Under the pieces are notes generated by a model. It had not been told where the DNA came from, made no database searches, and saw only the letters and a program-made list of their open reading frames with translations. Position numbers and translations under genes: made by a program. A DNA stretch of 64,000 nt from Imbricaverruca yamaguchii (Eukaryota > Arthropoda > Thecostraca > Neoverrucidae), in contig JAOTOL010001636.1 of the NCBI GenBank assembly GCA_034440575.1, positions 2,599,001 through 2,663,000 on the forward strand. The letters are read 5' to 3'. Numbering within the stretch: position 1 is the stretch's first letter; each line of letters opens with the position of its first letter. Positions 53,621 through 64,000 of this stretch are shown one piece after another.

Positions 53621-54322
53621 TGCTCGGAAGCCGTGTTACGTGCTGCAATAGCATGTGTGGCGCGCCCAGAAGTCGTGTTACATGCTGCAATAGCATGTGT
53701 GGCGCGCCCAGAAGTCGTGTTACATGCTGCAATAGCATGTGTGGCGCGCCCAGAAGTCGTGTTACATGCTGCAATAGCATGTGTGGCGCGCCCAGAAGTC
53801 GTGTTACATGCTGCAATAGCATGTGTGGCGCGCCCAGAAGTCGTGTTACATGCTGCAATAGCATGTGTGGCGCGCCCAGAAGTCGTGTTACATGCTGCAA
53901 TAGCACGTGTGGCGTTGCTGCAATAGCATGTGTGGCGCGCCCAGAAGTCGTGTTACATGCTGCAATAGCATGTGTGGCGCGCCCAGAAGTCGTGTTACAT
54001 GCTGCAATAGCATGTGTGGCGCGCCCAGAAGTCGTGTTACATGCTGAATAGCATGTGTGGTTTATTGCGCCCAGAAGTCGTGTTACATGCTGCAATAGCA
54101 TGTGTGGCGCGCCCAGAAGTCGTGTTACATGCTGCAATAGCATGTGTGGCGCGCCCAGAAGTCGTGTTACATGCTGCAATAGCATGTGTGGCGCGCCCAG
54201 AAGTCGTGTTACATGCTGCAATAGCATGTGTGGCGCGCCCAGAAGTCGTGTTACATGCTGCAATAGCATGTGTGGCGCGCCCAGAAGTCGTGTTACATGC
54301 TGCAATAGCATGTGTGGCGCAC
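53621..54322. repeat. Minisatellite, unit 42 bp, about 16.5 copies
   Basis: Unit AGTCGTGTTACATGCTGCAA plus TAGCATGTGTGGCGCGCCCAGA. It contains the hairpin CATGCTGCAATAGCATG and an AscI-type palindrome GGCGCGCC in each unit. Rearranged units lie at 53911-53930 and 54043-54066. Since 42 is a multiple of three, several frames on both strands stay open (up to 276 codons), all artefacts. Confidence 0.98.
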
Positions 54323-55103
54323 ACGCCGAACACTGACCAGAAACAGAATAGTTCTGAAGCGTTGCCGGATATCGTTGTGTTATCCAAGACATCGTATTGC
54401 ACCTTGCATAGTTGAGCTAAATATATTGTGCCCATTTTCAGTAAATCTTCTTCGTTAGGATTATGTTATTCCAGACTAGCTTATTTCAGAGATGTCAGTA
54501 AGTCGCATTTTGCAAACTAGGCTGGCTGCTTAGCTTGGGGAAAGCTACTCACGAGGAAATAAATTCCGTTTGACTTACCAACGGCCAAAAGCAACCAGTT
54601 AAACCAATTAGCTTGCCAAAATTCGTTGTAGGTGCACACTGAACAATATGTTTTTTTAGTATACCCCATCTCCAAATACGCACATCTGTTCCTCTCGTTT
54701 ATAACTTGATCGGGGTCAATTCATCTTTGTGTATACAAATAAGTATATACCATTTTTATTCAGTTAGGGGTTCAAGGCAAAACATATCCTAAAGTCGTAG
54801 TAGTAAAATGCAGTTGTTACAATACGCATAGTAATGCGGTGTCTCCGACTACTCAGGAGTAGCTTCAGCCGTTAGCAGCGTGCAGCTGCCTTATTTTAAG
54901 CATGAAAATTGCGAAAATTGCAAAAGTGGACGAATTCTACAATGTAGATTCGTGGATGCATACATCATCATGCTCGGTACAAAAATATTCGGTTTATGGG
55001 TCCATGTGGATCCCTTGAAGAGCATACATTGACACCGCAGCTTTGCACGATAAATACAGGAGTAGTACGCGCAACCAGCACATACGTTTACCGTGAACCA
55101 GTC
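54323..55103. other. No feature seen
   Basis: AT-rich unique sequence. Confidence 0.45.
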
Positions 55104-55585
55104 AGGTGGCTAAGGATGTGATGCCCCTCCATGTGGCCAGGTGGCCGAGGATGTGATAACCCTCTCTGTGGCCAGGTGGCAGAAGATGTGGTGCCTCCTC
55201 TCTGTTCAGGTGGCCGAGGATGTGATGCCCCTCCCTGTGGTCAGGTGGCCGAGGATGTGATGCCTCCTCTCTGTTCAGGTGGCCGAGGATGTGATCCTTC
55301 CTCTCTGTTCAGGTGGTCGAGGATGCGATGCCTCCTCTCTGTTCAGATGGCCGAGGATGTGGTGCCTCCTCTCTGTTCAGGTGGTCGAGGATGTGATACC
55401 TCCTCTCTGTTCAGGTGGTCGAGGATGTGATACCTCCTCTCTGTTCAGGTGGCCGAGGATGTGGTGCCTCCTCTCTGTTCAGGTGGCCGAGGATGTGATA
55501 ACCCTCTCTCTGTTCAGATGGCCGAGGGTGATAACCCTCTCTGTGGTCAGATGGCCGAGGGTGATGCCCCTCTCTGTGATTAGTG
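55104..55585. repeat. Minisatellite, unit about 34 bp, about 14 copies
   Basis: Unit CTCTGTTCAGGTGGCCGAGG plus ATGTGATGCCTCCT with CTCTGTGG(C/T)CAG variants at both ends and shortened units at 55525-55580. Confidence 0.95.
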
Positions 55586-56274
55586 GTGAAGCCAGGTGAT
55601 TGGTCTCGGGAGCGGAATTGGCGGTCATTTTGAGCTCTTCGTGATGCCATTTCCGGTATGGTCAATTGCAGACGATTGAAGGCAGGCACGTTTCCCGCGG
55701 AATGTGGAAACACAATTGGAGATGCTCAGCACGACCGCAATAGCTCACAGGTGATGAAAACACAGATGAATCGTTAAATGTACCACCTAACCTTAAAATT
55801 GGATCACGACCAGCCGGAAAATATTTTTGAACACAGAGTAGTGAAGACGGTATTGTGTTCTGCTTTGCGAAGCCGGATGGATATCGAAATGCTGCAGCAA
55901 TTGCGTCCATAGCTATCTTTTACAAAGACAAAAATTAATTGCTTTCCTGGCGAAGCCATACAGCCCGATATTTCGTCAGCTTAGGAGTCACTTCAATCAA
56001 ACTTAATAACAAGCATGAAACGCTTCCACCACACTATCTCTGAATCGGCATGATGCCATCCAAGATATAAACTAAGCAATAGGAGCGTTGATGCGACCTT
56101 TAACTTTGTACTTAGTTCGTATTATCCAGGGGACAGTTACTAATTGGTAAAAGTCATCTGCCAAGACCTATCTTCAAAACGTTACGAGTCTCATTTTTTA
56201 GTATTTCACTTTTTTACAAATATTTTGATATCGCATTTGATCACACTAACGAGACCCATACTCCTCTTGTTCAG
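55586..56274. other. No feature seen
   Basis: Unique-looking sequence. The minus frame 55662-55910 is open without splice support. Confidence 0.4.
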
Positions 56275-56350
56275 CGTCCCTGGAGCTTCTTTCACGGTCT
56301 ACACCGGACTTCAGCTGCAGCTGCAGGCAAAATTGGACGGACGAAATAAA
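56275..56350 (+). CDS. Possible terminal exon overlapping a polyadenylation signal
   Basis: The acceptor is excellent: CACTAAC branch-like site, then CCATACTCCTCTTGTTCAG. All three phases are open at first. The first stops at a TAA lying inside AATAAA (56345-56350), the others 10 and 42 bases further. Candidate reading SLELLSRSTPDFSCSCRQNW has a CSC pair. AATAAA close to the stop suggests a transcript end, but which phase is used cannot be told without the upstream exon. Confidence 0.28.
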
Positions 56351-56960
56351 GCAACTGCGCTGACATTATATACAACCGTGTTTTTACTTTAATTGTTTCA
56401 TTGGCTGTTGCCCTGACGATTCCTCATCATCATTAATTACCAGCCCCATTGACCTCCACATTCACTAGATGGCAGAAATATATTTTTACTCGTTCCACAC
56501 GGCGACGCTGGAAGGATGAAAATTGAGGTTAGGCATTGCCCTTCGTTCGGTTTCGCTGTTGCAGTGGATGAGAACAAGCGGCTGTATGAATGACAACATT
56601 CTGTTGCGTTGGTACTTACTACTGCATTACCGAAGACGAAACAATTTCACTCTCCTCACTTGCCTTCAAAATTCGTGTTCCGCATCATTACAGCCTGAGA
56701 TCGCCAGGGTCCCCCCTCCCCTCCTCCTCCACAGCGCGTCGTTCTCAGACGCAGAAGTGTAGGAGTTCCGCTATCTTTGGGCGGGAAGCGTAGGAGTTCC
56801 GCTACCTTTGCTAAATCCAGGAGTCAGACTACCTAACCTGAGGACCCTCAGATAAAACATGGTACCACTTGGCGAGTTCCAGGGGTTATCTATAGCGTCG
56901 AGGGATTGAAGAACGCCGTTATGGTTATGCTGGTAACATGAGGCGCTGTTTTCCTCAGCT
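56351..56960. other. No supported feature
   Basis: CCCTCCCCTCCTCCTCC at about 56710 is a pyrimidine run. GTAGGAGTTCCGCTA(C/T)CTTTG occurs twice in tandem at 56757-56812. Confidence 0.4.
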
Positions 56961-57203
56961 TTGATGCGATTTTATTGCGTTATTGCGGTATTTTTTCTAT
57001 TCATTTTCCTAGCAACCGCTCTTTCCGTTTCTATGTCCCCCTCCAAAGGTCATGGGTCACAATTCTTGAAGGAGTGGGGAGAGACCAGTGTTCTCCTTCA
57101 GAAATTCAGAAATATCACATGGGGTCAATGTTGGCTGTGCCCCATATTTTCATCACATGGGGTCAATGTGGTATACCCACAATTCATTTGGACCCCTCAT
57201 TGA
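56961..57203 (+). CDS. ORF with signal-anchor-like N-terminus, doubtful
   Basis: From ATG the frame reads MMRFYCVIAVFFLFIFLATA, a strong hydrophobic segment, then hydrophilic sequence with a possible glycosylation site (NITW) and two cysteines, to a stop after 80 codons. However, an overlapping frame of 117 codons is also open and the block ACATGGGGTCAATG occurs twice. The T-rich DNA alone could create the hydrophobic stretch. No TATA box or donor of note. Confidence 0.22.
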   Translation: MMRFYCVIAVFFLFIFLATALSVSMSPSKGHGSQFLKEWGETSVLLQKFRNITWGQCWLCPIFSSHGVNVVYPQFIWTPH

Positions 57204-57697
57204 ATTCAAGTATTGTTTCCTCCCAATGTGTTTCAGAAACCAACTCCTATGATTATGAAGGGGAATGGCGCATTTGCCCTCATCAAAATCAAGTGATGTG
57301 GCTGTTGCATTGCTTTCCCCGTATCTAAGGCGAATACGTCTTGCCAGCCCAGGCAAGGTTTTCGATCGGAAACCAGATCGGTCCGTACTTAAAAATAAAG
57401 GTGATTAGGTGTATTTGATAGTGCCTCCGCGGCTAGCGCCCCAGGGGGCATAGTTGAGAGGAGCATGGCTCCCCTGGGCAGGGCCAGACTATATCTCCAG
57501 CCTGGAGATCTTCGGACAGCCGACCCGAGAATACCGGTCGGGCGGCATTTTTCAGCGCGAGTATCAACCCACAGGCGGGAACGGCCCATCAGACATTGCC
57601 CAAATGCCCGCATGGTCATCTCATCCCTCCCCCTGGAAGTAATGTTTATGACATTATTTGGGCATAAAGTAGCCTGAACAAAGGGGATCCCATTGAG

Positions 57698-58092
57698 CTG
57701 CGCAGTTAGAGTTGTTAATTGCGGGAGTCTCCTCCGACGAGGAGACTGTATGAGGAGATTGGACTGCGCAGTCAGAGTTGTTAATTGTGGGAGTCTCCTC
57801 CGACCAGGAGACTGTATGAGGAGATTGGACTGCGCAGTCAGAGTTGTTAATTGCGGGAGTCTCCTCCGACGAGGAGACTGTATGAGGAGATTGGACTGCG
57901 CAGTCAGAGTTGTTAATTGCGGGAGTCTCCTCCGACGAGGAGACTGTATGAGGAGATTGGACTGCGCAGTCAGAGTTGTTAATTGTGGGAGTCTCCTCCG
58001 ACCAGGAGACTGTATGAGGAGATTGGACTGCGCAGTCAGAGTTGTTAATTGTGGGAGTCTCCTCCGACCAGGAGACTGTATGAGGAGGCTGT
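57698..58092. repeat. Minisatellite, unit 66 bp, six copies
   Basis: Unit with the 12-base palindrome GACTGCGCAGTC, GAGTTGTTAATTG and the hairpin AGTCTCCTCCGACGAGGAGA. The hairpin loop region varies (CGACGAGG or CGACCAGG); the order of types is G, C, G, G, C, C. A 169-codon ORF is an artefact of the 66-base period. Confidence 0.96.
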
Positions 58093-59102
58093 GCTCGGTT
58101 GGTCAGTGGGACCTCTGCTGGTCAAACCTTTTTTCGTCAAGTGGCCTCCCAGGAATGGGTCCAGACAACCAGTTTTGGAAGTCGAGTCTGCTTCAGGAAT
58201 AACAGAATCCAAAAAGTTGCACAAATTTCAAACATTCCTCGGATTTCGCTTGCTTTTTCTTAGAGATATTTTAAAACGAACTTCTTCATACGAGTTGTCT
58301 CAGGTACCTTCAAAGTCCATGAGCATATCAATGTTTTCCTCGGTTTGGGGCACATGGCCGGATCTGCCCCTGGATTCGCCTACTACTATGTGAAAATGAT
58401 GACTATGGCCCTTCTAGCTTCCCTGGCTACGCCGTTGATCTCATTTTAAGATGGGGCGTCGCTGAAGAGGATTTTTTCCGAACTAAATATTGATCTGGCT
58501 ATGCAACCCAATATATTTCGTACATATCCAGGAAACCAAGTGCTTGGTGTTAAGTTTCACAACTTGCTAAAAATGCGTGCAATTCTTTACATGAAAGCAT
58601 ATGTTCATTCAGACACAAAATGATATATTTCCTAAAAGATAATTAGCTGATAAGCATAACACACCTTCTCTCATGATCCCCACCCACGGTTTACAAAATC
58701 ACTTAAAACACTGGGTTAATAGAATGTAGAAAATTCTAGGCACACCGCGTTTCACAAATGTATGATCGGCCCCAGATTTGTGCTCCTCCAGGCTGGTCCG
58801 TGCTGTCCTTCGCTCTCGGCAGCAATCGGTCGGAGCAAATTGGAGCTTCTCCGATCTGCTCTGCAAACGCACATGAACACGTCATATGTACTGAAAGTTG
58901 CTCGGAGCAGATTGGAGCCGGGCCAGGAACAGACGCTACGTCAAAGTGGAGCTTGGGCTTATTTTGGCAACTTTGGCAACTTAGGTTGGATACACAATGA
59001 TACAGGCAGCATTGTGGATTATTAAAGTAACCCACAATGGACTCGTTGATATTAAAACCTTATCAATAATCAATGCTACAGAATAACTACACAGGTGATA
59101 AT
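58093..59102. other. No supported gene
   Basis: Possible transposon-end word TAGCTTCCCTGGCTACGCC at about 58417. GGAGC(A/T)(G/A)ATTGGAGC is repeated at 58833 and 58903. Otherwise featureless. Confidence 0.4.
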
Positions 59103-59342
59103 TCAAGTCATAATAAAATACAGCAGTGCGAGCAGCGAATCAGTCCGGCTCGTGCGGCACGTCAGGTGCCCCCGTAGGTGGCGACCGAAGATCACCACTG
59201 GAAGCCGCAGCAGCTCTGGTGGTAACGAGTTGTCCTGCAGTGGTGCTCTAGAGTCAAATCGTCTCGTCCCCATCTCAGCGCTGGACCGGAGAACATACGA
59301 CTGGTGCAGAGCCAAAATAATGTATTTTTTCGTTAGGTGCAA
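59103..59342 (-). pseudogene. C-terminal end of a non-LTR retrotransposon ORF2
   Basis: The minus translation has RRFDSRAPLQDNSLPPELL and then a Phe-x-x-x-Leu-x-x-His-Leu motif (FGRHLRGHL). This matches the conserved end of CR1/L2-type RT proteins: Phe-Ser-x-x-Ala-Pro, Asn-x-Leu-Pro, then Phe-Lys-x-x-Leu-Lys-x-His-Leu. It ends in a stop after LLALLYF. The frame is intact for 79 codons but nothing upstream of it is recognisable, so this is a 5'-truncated copy, as is usual for these elements. It is the best reference for the damaged tails near 31 kb. Confidence 0.75.
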
Positions 59343-59930
59343 AGCATCGAAACGATTGCAGTAGGATCGAATACACTAGAAGGATACAATGGAATTCCCA
59401 ATGGAAACGATTTTGCTTGAAACATCGCTAAAATCCTTGAAGCTGAATATTGAACTAACAGCGCATTTAGTTGACGTTCTTGCTTTATTTGGGAAAGCAT
59501 CTAACATATGGGAACTTCAAGTCTCCACAAACACACACCAAGAAGCACGATGTCGATACTTCTCTGGGAAGGATGTCGATTCATTGTTTATAAAGTGGTA
59601 TATTCCACCCCATTTTGCGAATAATTCATCAGTGCTTTAGGTAGACTTGTACTGCAGAATATTTGCGTATTGCAATCCGCAATGGTGAGCTTAAGGGCAA
59701 TGTTGGGCGCTACATGACCGACGCAGTACCTAAACTCCAATAACAAGAACACCAACGAGCTTAAGCATGTTATTCATTCGTACACGAAAATACTGTTCAA
59801 AACGAGCCATGGAAGCACACATCAAGAAGCACCATACCGATCCTCCGTGGGGAAGGATGTCTATTCAGTGCTCAGAAAGTAGTATATACTACCCTAATTT
59901 CGCATAATTTATAACTGAAGTGATTGCCTG
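59343..59930. repeat. Two-copy degenerate duplication, about 285 bp
   Basis: ACACACCAAGAAGCACGATG...GGGAAGGATGTCGATTC...CCATTTTGCGAATAATT (59530-59630) is matched by ACACATCAAGAAGCACCATA...GGGAAGGATGTCTATTC...CTAATTTCGCATAATT (59818-59915). The first copy lies in an 83-codon ORF (59389-59640) which is not kept in the second. Confidence 0.7.
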
Positions 59931-60003
59931 ATGTGTTCTTTGGTCGCTATTCTCCACCACGGTGGAGCACAGTGTCCATTGGTGTTACTTTTTAGGCCCC
60001 TCG

Positions 60004-60186
60004 TTTGTTTGCTTATTGGTTGGTTCACGACACACTTTATGCACATTCACGGCTAATGGCGCCGCCCACACTGTTTCGCCGGTGGGCCGCGGGATTGGGA
60101 AATGTCCTGAGTGGCGCTAGAGTCGAACCCGGGACCTTTGGTACCCATAGCCCGACACCTTAACCATTCGGCCATCCCCGCCCCTA
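60004..60186 (-). mobile_element. tRNA-derived SINE, family 2
   Basis: Almost identical to the copy at 5628-5806, including TTATTGGTTGGTTCACGACA, GGCTAATGGCGCCGCCCACA, B box and GGCCATCCCCGCCCC. A low-divergence copy, so probably one of the younger ones. Confidence 0.88.
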
Positions 60187-60522
60187 GGCCCCTCGTTAAA
60201 CGGTTATGATCGGTATAGCCCATATTATAATTTCAAGGCAGACACAAATTTGCACCATGATTGAAGCTTCATACAAATGGTGCATCCCTTCCCACGAATG
60301 CTGTCCCCAAATGACGCCAGGTGATAGTGAGGCAACAAGTATTCACCTGGTAAATATTGAACCAACAACTTTCAGAGGAATGCCGCCGCACCTGGAAATT
60401 CACATGGACCGCTGCCAAGATTTCCCGCATTTTCTGTGGAATTTTCAAGGTTTTTTCTTCATTTTCCAAGGAACCATTCATGTAGAGAAATTATAAAAGG
60501 TGCATGCACACACAAGCACGCC

Positions 60523-60529
<7 letters not shown>

Positions 60530-60607
<78 letters not shown>

Positions 60608-60612
60608 ATATA
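60530..60612. repeat. (AT)n microsatellite
   Basis: About 35 AT units followed by TATATAATATATAAT. Confidence 0.98.
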
Positions 60613-60777
60613 TAATTGTACTATCTTACTATATGTTTTAAAAAAACAGTTCATTCTCCTCCAAAGCTCGCCAACGGCACCGTGGTTCACATTTCAGGAG
60701 ATCCGTCACAGCATTCATGCTATTGAAGATCCTTTCCATGACGTATGCCTTGCACATTTAATTTGGTTTTGTGTTAG

Positions 60778-61041
60778 GCCGATTGTGTCCACAAAAAGCG
60801 ACACATGTTTTATCTACCCGGTCCAGCGCCTTCTGTCGTCCAGAGTTGCTGTAATCCAGACATTGTTATTCCGTGGCCGTCTTACTTACTGAAAGCCAAG
60901 GCGCCCCACTCCACTATCTCAGCATTCTCCAGCTTCGACTGCCTCCGCGGCTATAAATGCAACTCGATTATTGTACCCGGAGCTGCAATAACCGCAGCGA
61001 AGACAGCCCTGTGCTCGTCAGGGCTTCCATTTGTGTCGTGA
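60778..61041 (+). CDS. Possible exon 1 of a two-exon fragment, cysteine-containing, unrecognised
   Basis: Acceptor AATTTGGTTTTGTGTTAG, then 87 codons in phase 0: ADCVHKKRHMFYLPGPAPSV, then a QSCCNPDIVIPWP stretch and DCLRGYKCNSIIVPGAAITA, ending at TGA. Six or more cysteines suggest a secreted or extracellular domain. If it is an internal exon, weak phase-0 donors lie at ATT/GTACCC (about 60975) and TTT/GTGTCG (61032), either of which joins in frame to the exon at 61098. The donors are the weak point. The minus strand is also open here, which lowers confidence. Confidence 0.35.
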   Translation, partial: ADCVHKKRHMFYLPGPAPSVVQSCCNPDIVIPWPSYLLKAKAPHSTISAFSSFDCLRGYKCNSIIVPGAAITAAKTALCSSGLPFVS

Positions 61042-61097
61042 CAATATAAGCGATGGCGCCGTAATGTAACTGCGTGTCTCCCCCCCTCCCATCCCAG

Positions 61098-61415
61098 GTC
61101 GTATCGTATATAATCATCAGCGTCCATGAAGGAGTTTTAGAACCTTGGTGGCATCGACCCGGCTGCCCGGCTCTCCATTGGCAACAGCTCCGGATACGGT
61201 TCGGCTGCTCCTCGGTGAGTGATTTGGGTGAGTCCCTGTCGCCGGTCCCGATATACGTTTCGGTCATCACAAATTCCACATCGCCTATCGCCGTCTCATC
61301 TGCATCTGATGGTATTGTAGAATTAGCTGTATCGGACCACATCTCTATTATCCTAGCATTGCCTCTGCGTTGTAAGGGCATAACTAATGCTGTGGAACCC
61401 AAGAAATTCAGATGA
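61098..61415 (+). CDS. Possible terminal exon, unrecognised extracellular-type protein
   Basis: The acceptor is one of the strongest in the window: GTGTCTCCCCCCCTCCCATCCCAG. The following 105 codons are open in phase 0 to TGA: VVSYIIISVHEGVLEPWW, then an aromatic-rich part with PGCPALHWQQ, then PIYVSVITNSTSPIAV and a hydrophobic stretch before LPLRCKG. One N-glycosylation site (NSTS) and three or more cysteines would suit a secreted protein. A GTGAGT inside (61218) could end the exon earlier. The other two plus phases close quickly, but a minus frame of 151 codons covers the same bases. Confidence 0.4.
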   Translation, partial: VVSYIIISVHEGVLEPWWHRPGCPALHWQQLRIRFGCSSVSDLGESLSPVPIYVSVITNSTSPIAVSSASDGIVELAVSDHISIILALPLRCKGITNAVEPKKFR

Positions 61416-61984
61416 TTCAACACTACTCTCCTAGAATGATTTAACTTTTCTCTCTCACATGCTTGAGTAGCCTACAGTAGTCCATGCTATTGGACTCCAG
61501 ACGCCGTCTCAGCTATATTCGTCATGTAATTTAGTTTCACTTTGACATCAGTAGATTCCAGTTCCGGACGTTGGAAGGAATACTAAACCATTGGTAACGC
61601 CGAGTAGCCAGGGTTCCACTGAGGGTCGTATTAGATGAAACTTCATTTTTTCTGTCGCTTTTTATGATGTCGGGACTTGAGAGTTACGGTTGACGATTCC
61701 AATTCAACCAGCATCGAAGCTATCAAGATGATGCGGCATGTTTGAGGTGACATCAAGCCCAACATTCCCAAATCCCATGTTTGTAAACTCGGTAGCCCTA
61801 TAAAATAAGAACTAAACGTCGCAACTGAAAATCCCAGCAATTTATAATCAAATATATTTAAATAGAGGACACAATCAAGCATGTTTTACATAACAATATA
61901 CTCCACATAATATTATATTCCAGGGTATCGGGCCGGTGCAGCTTTGTGTGTGGTCTCTCAACCACCCAGAGCACTTCGTACTTC
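61416..61984. other. No feature seen
   Basis: AT-rich unique sequence after the candidate stop. No AATAAA within 300 bases that would clearly end a transcript. Confidence 0.4.
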
Positions 61985-62580
61985 ACACCTGCCATGTGAG
62001 CTGAGACAGTGTTCACACCTCCAGTGGGAGCTGAGACTGTGCTCACATCTCAAATGGGAGCGGAATCTGCGCTCACGCCTCCAATGGAAGCTGAAACTGT
62101 GCTCACACCTACCATGGGAGCTGAAACTGTACTCACACCTCCCACAGGAGATGAGACTGTGCTCACACCTGCCATGGGAGCTGATACTTTGCTCAAACCT
62201 CCCACAGGAGATGAGACTGTACCCACACCTACCATGGGAGCTGAGACAGTGCTCACACCTGCCATGGGAGCTCAGACTGTGCTCACGCCTACCATGGGAG
62301 CTGCGACTGTACCCACACCTACCATGGGAGCTCAGACTGTGCTCACGCCTCTCGTATAAGCTGAGACTGTGCTCACGTCTCCCACGGTGACCCAGACTCT
62401 GCTCACACCTACCATGGAAACTGAGACTGTGCTCGCATCTTCTATGGGAGCTGAGACTGTGCCCACACCTGCCATGGGTGCTGAGGTTGGAAACTGATCA
62501 CACCTCCTATGGGAGCTGAAGCTGTGTTCCGATGAGAGCTGAGGCTGTACTCATACCTCCCATAGGAGCTGAGACTATGC
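61985..62580. repeat. Minisatellite, unit 30 bp, about 19 copies
   Basis: Unit CACACCTACCATGGGAGCTG plus AGACTGTGCT with variants CCCACAGGAGATG and CTCAC(G/A)CCT. It degenerates after 62390. The 30-base unit keeps frames open (116 and 148 codons plus, 71 minus), artefacts. The repeated CCATGGGAGC gives an ATG in many units. Confidence 0.95.
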
Positions 62581-63579
62581 TGACATCGAAGTCCTGCTCA
62601 TGAGCTAGGTCCTACGTTTGATATCTGGAGCTGTTGTCGCGCTTCAGCCGTTCTTGTAGATTTCATTCTTCAGTGGTGCACAAATGTTTGTTTTCTGGTT
62701 GCTGACGACTCGTCTCCAGCCAGCTTGGTGGGGAAAGTTCTGTGCTGGCTAATCGTTGTCCAGCAATGCGAAGCTAGGCCAAACGTAAAAGAAGCTGGTC
62801 CATACAGAGAAAGCTAATCCGGCTCATGGGTGTGCGGCAACAATAAACTGGTGTGGGTGAAGGCTGGGGAGAGTTAAGGCACATCCACCGAGTGTGAGTC
62901 AGCCCAGTGCATCGCAGGTAACGGCAGCGATGCCCACTGGACCCGAGTTGAGGTGTCGCGGATGGAGTCCCGGAACGTTTCACTATGATCAAGTCCAACG
63001 GTCTTGATGATACGTGTGATCACCTCTGCCTGCCCCTCCTTTGCATGTTCCGCAAATAAAACGAAAATGTTCTGCGGAGGCATGCATGTTCCGATGCATC
63101 GCGGAATCTAAATTACAGTGAATCACAAAAAAAAATTATATTAATGGGTGGTCCAACGTTTGCATTATAATGTGAAATATGACACATTTTGTTCCTCTTT
63201 GGCTACCATATGCTTGTATGTTGAACATGTCTGGACTGACGTTATCTTTGCGAAGCCTGTCTCCCTCGCGGTCGCCCATCCCGGCAGATTTACCGCTGGC
63301 GGCTCGTGACGCGAACACATAATTTCACCCGGAGCCCTTGGTCTCGGTTTGTCTTTGTCCGGTGAGAGCTTTGTAACATCCGACAACATCTCGGCGTTTC
63401 TGAGGGTGTTTAGTGAGGGACGTAACTTACATCACTCACCATGCATACATACTGAACATGCATCATCGATTTAGCATATTCCCGCAGCGGTGCACAAAAC
63501 GTCAAGAATGTCGCCTACAAGCATTGAAACCCGTAAAGCTGTCGCATTTAGAAACTTTCGGATTTTACTGAACTTACTT
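62581..63579. other. No supported feature
   Basis: Short open frames only, and no tandem repeat or transposon end seen. Confidence 0.4.
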
Positions 63580-63885
63580 TGGTTTATTGCGATTTGGTGA
63601 CCTTTGACCTGACCCAAGGTCAAAGTCCAAACCGCACGCCTCTGGCACACTGTCAATAGTTTGGGGAAAGTTTCATTAAGATCGAGGCAGCGATTGCCGA
63701 GATCGGCCATGTCTGTAAGCCCAAAGGTTTGTTTTTCGGCGTTTTGGTGACCTTTGACTTGACCCAACGCCACAAAAGTGCAAACCGCACGCCTCTGGCA
63801 CACCGTCGATTATTTGGTGTAGGTTTTATGAAGATCGAACCAGCGGTTGCCGAGATCGGTCATGTTTTCGAGATGGTGTTTGTCG
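63580..63885. repeat. Tandem dimer, unit about 150 bp, with TGACCTTTGACCT motif
   Basis: GGTGACCTTTGACCTGACCC...AAACCGCACGCCTCTGGCACAC...TGCCGAGATCGGCCATGT is followed 150 bases later by GGTGACCTTTGACTTGACCC...CGCACGCCTCTGGCACACCG...TGCCGAGATCGGTCATGT. Probably part of a longer dispersed repeat that extends out of the window. Confidence 0.88.
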
Positions 63886-64000
63886 AACGATGTATGCGGG
63901 ATAGTGTCTGTCTTCTAGACCCTCCCGTTGGCGGGTGCACGTCGTACGTCGTTTCCCATACAAAGGTTTGAGAACTGCGCCACAATCGAACCCTATCAAC

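Noticed and set aside
53562..54415. ORFs up to 276 codons on both strands
   Set aside because: The 42-bp unit is a multiple of three and lacks stops in several frames; no promoter, splice or family evidence.
60968..61423. 151-codon minus ORF
   Set aside because: Overlaps the plus-strand candidate, has no good donor at its end, and the plus strand has better splice signals.
61944..62390. 148-codon plus ORF with many ATG starts
   Set aside because: 30-bp minisatellite artefact.

Overview
This window looks like intergenic and intronic DNA of an invertebrate animal. I see no bacterial operons and no long conserved ORF. What is present is tRNA-derived SINEs in three families, decayed non-LTR retrotransposons, DNA transposons bounded by inverted repeats and target-site duplications, many micro- and minisatellites, and short exon-sized open frames with AG/GT splice signals. 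The species cannot be fixed from the sequence. The SINE families and minisatellite load would suit a repeat-rich marine invertebrate, but that is a guess.

Layout. 0-10 kb: a 1.4-kb imperfect inverted repeat carrying a reverse-transcriptase (RT) remnant, a possible 3' terminal exon with a polyadenylation signal at 3.1 kb, tandem arrays, three SINE copies, and the first full copy of a TTAA-flanked element (8.1-9.4 kb). 10-20 kb: a pair of opposed arrays of a 16-bp unit (12-13.3 kb), a possible signal-peptide exon just beside it, large TAG, GA, 38-bp, 12-bp, 11-bp and 23-bp arrays, and two exon candidates at 18.9-19.8 kb. 20-30 kb: a second TTAA element, a SINE, two exon candidates in a GC-rich patch at 25 kb, a 0.7-kb dispersed repeat, and a 1.3-kb Harbinger-like element. 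30-38 kb: non-LTR RT remnants, one of them split by a 557-bp hAT-like element with an exact 8-bp duplication, a 54-bp minisatellite, and a 1,000-bp element that interrupts a 69-bp minisatellite. 38-50 kb: 34-, 39- and 35-bp arrays, SINEs, three phase-compatible exon candidates at 40.8-41.9 kb, a reversed TTAA element, and about 2 kb of very degenerate 30-bp repeats. 50-64 kb: a TATA box and signal-peptide exon with a plausible second exon (a small secreted peptide gene), very long 34-, 42-, 34-, 66- and 30-bp arrays, another RT tail, and a two-exon candidate at 60.8-61.4 kb.

The genes do not form a recognisable pathway. Only the RT fragments are assigned to a protein family with confidence. 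The exon calls rest on splice-site quality, reading phase and composition, without homology. Most long ORFs here are by-products of tandem repeats whose unit lacks stop codons.

The observations most worth following are the mini-gene at 50.7-51.0 kb, the family of TTAA/ATAA-flanked elements with hairpin termini, the nested hAT-in-retrotransposon insertion, and the opposed 16-bp arrays.
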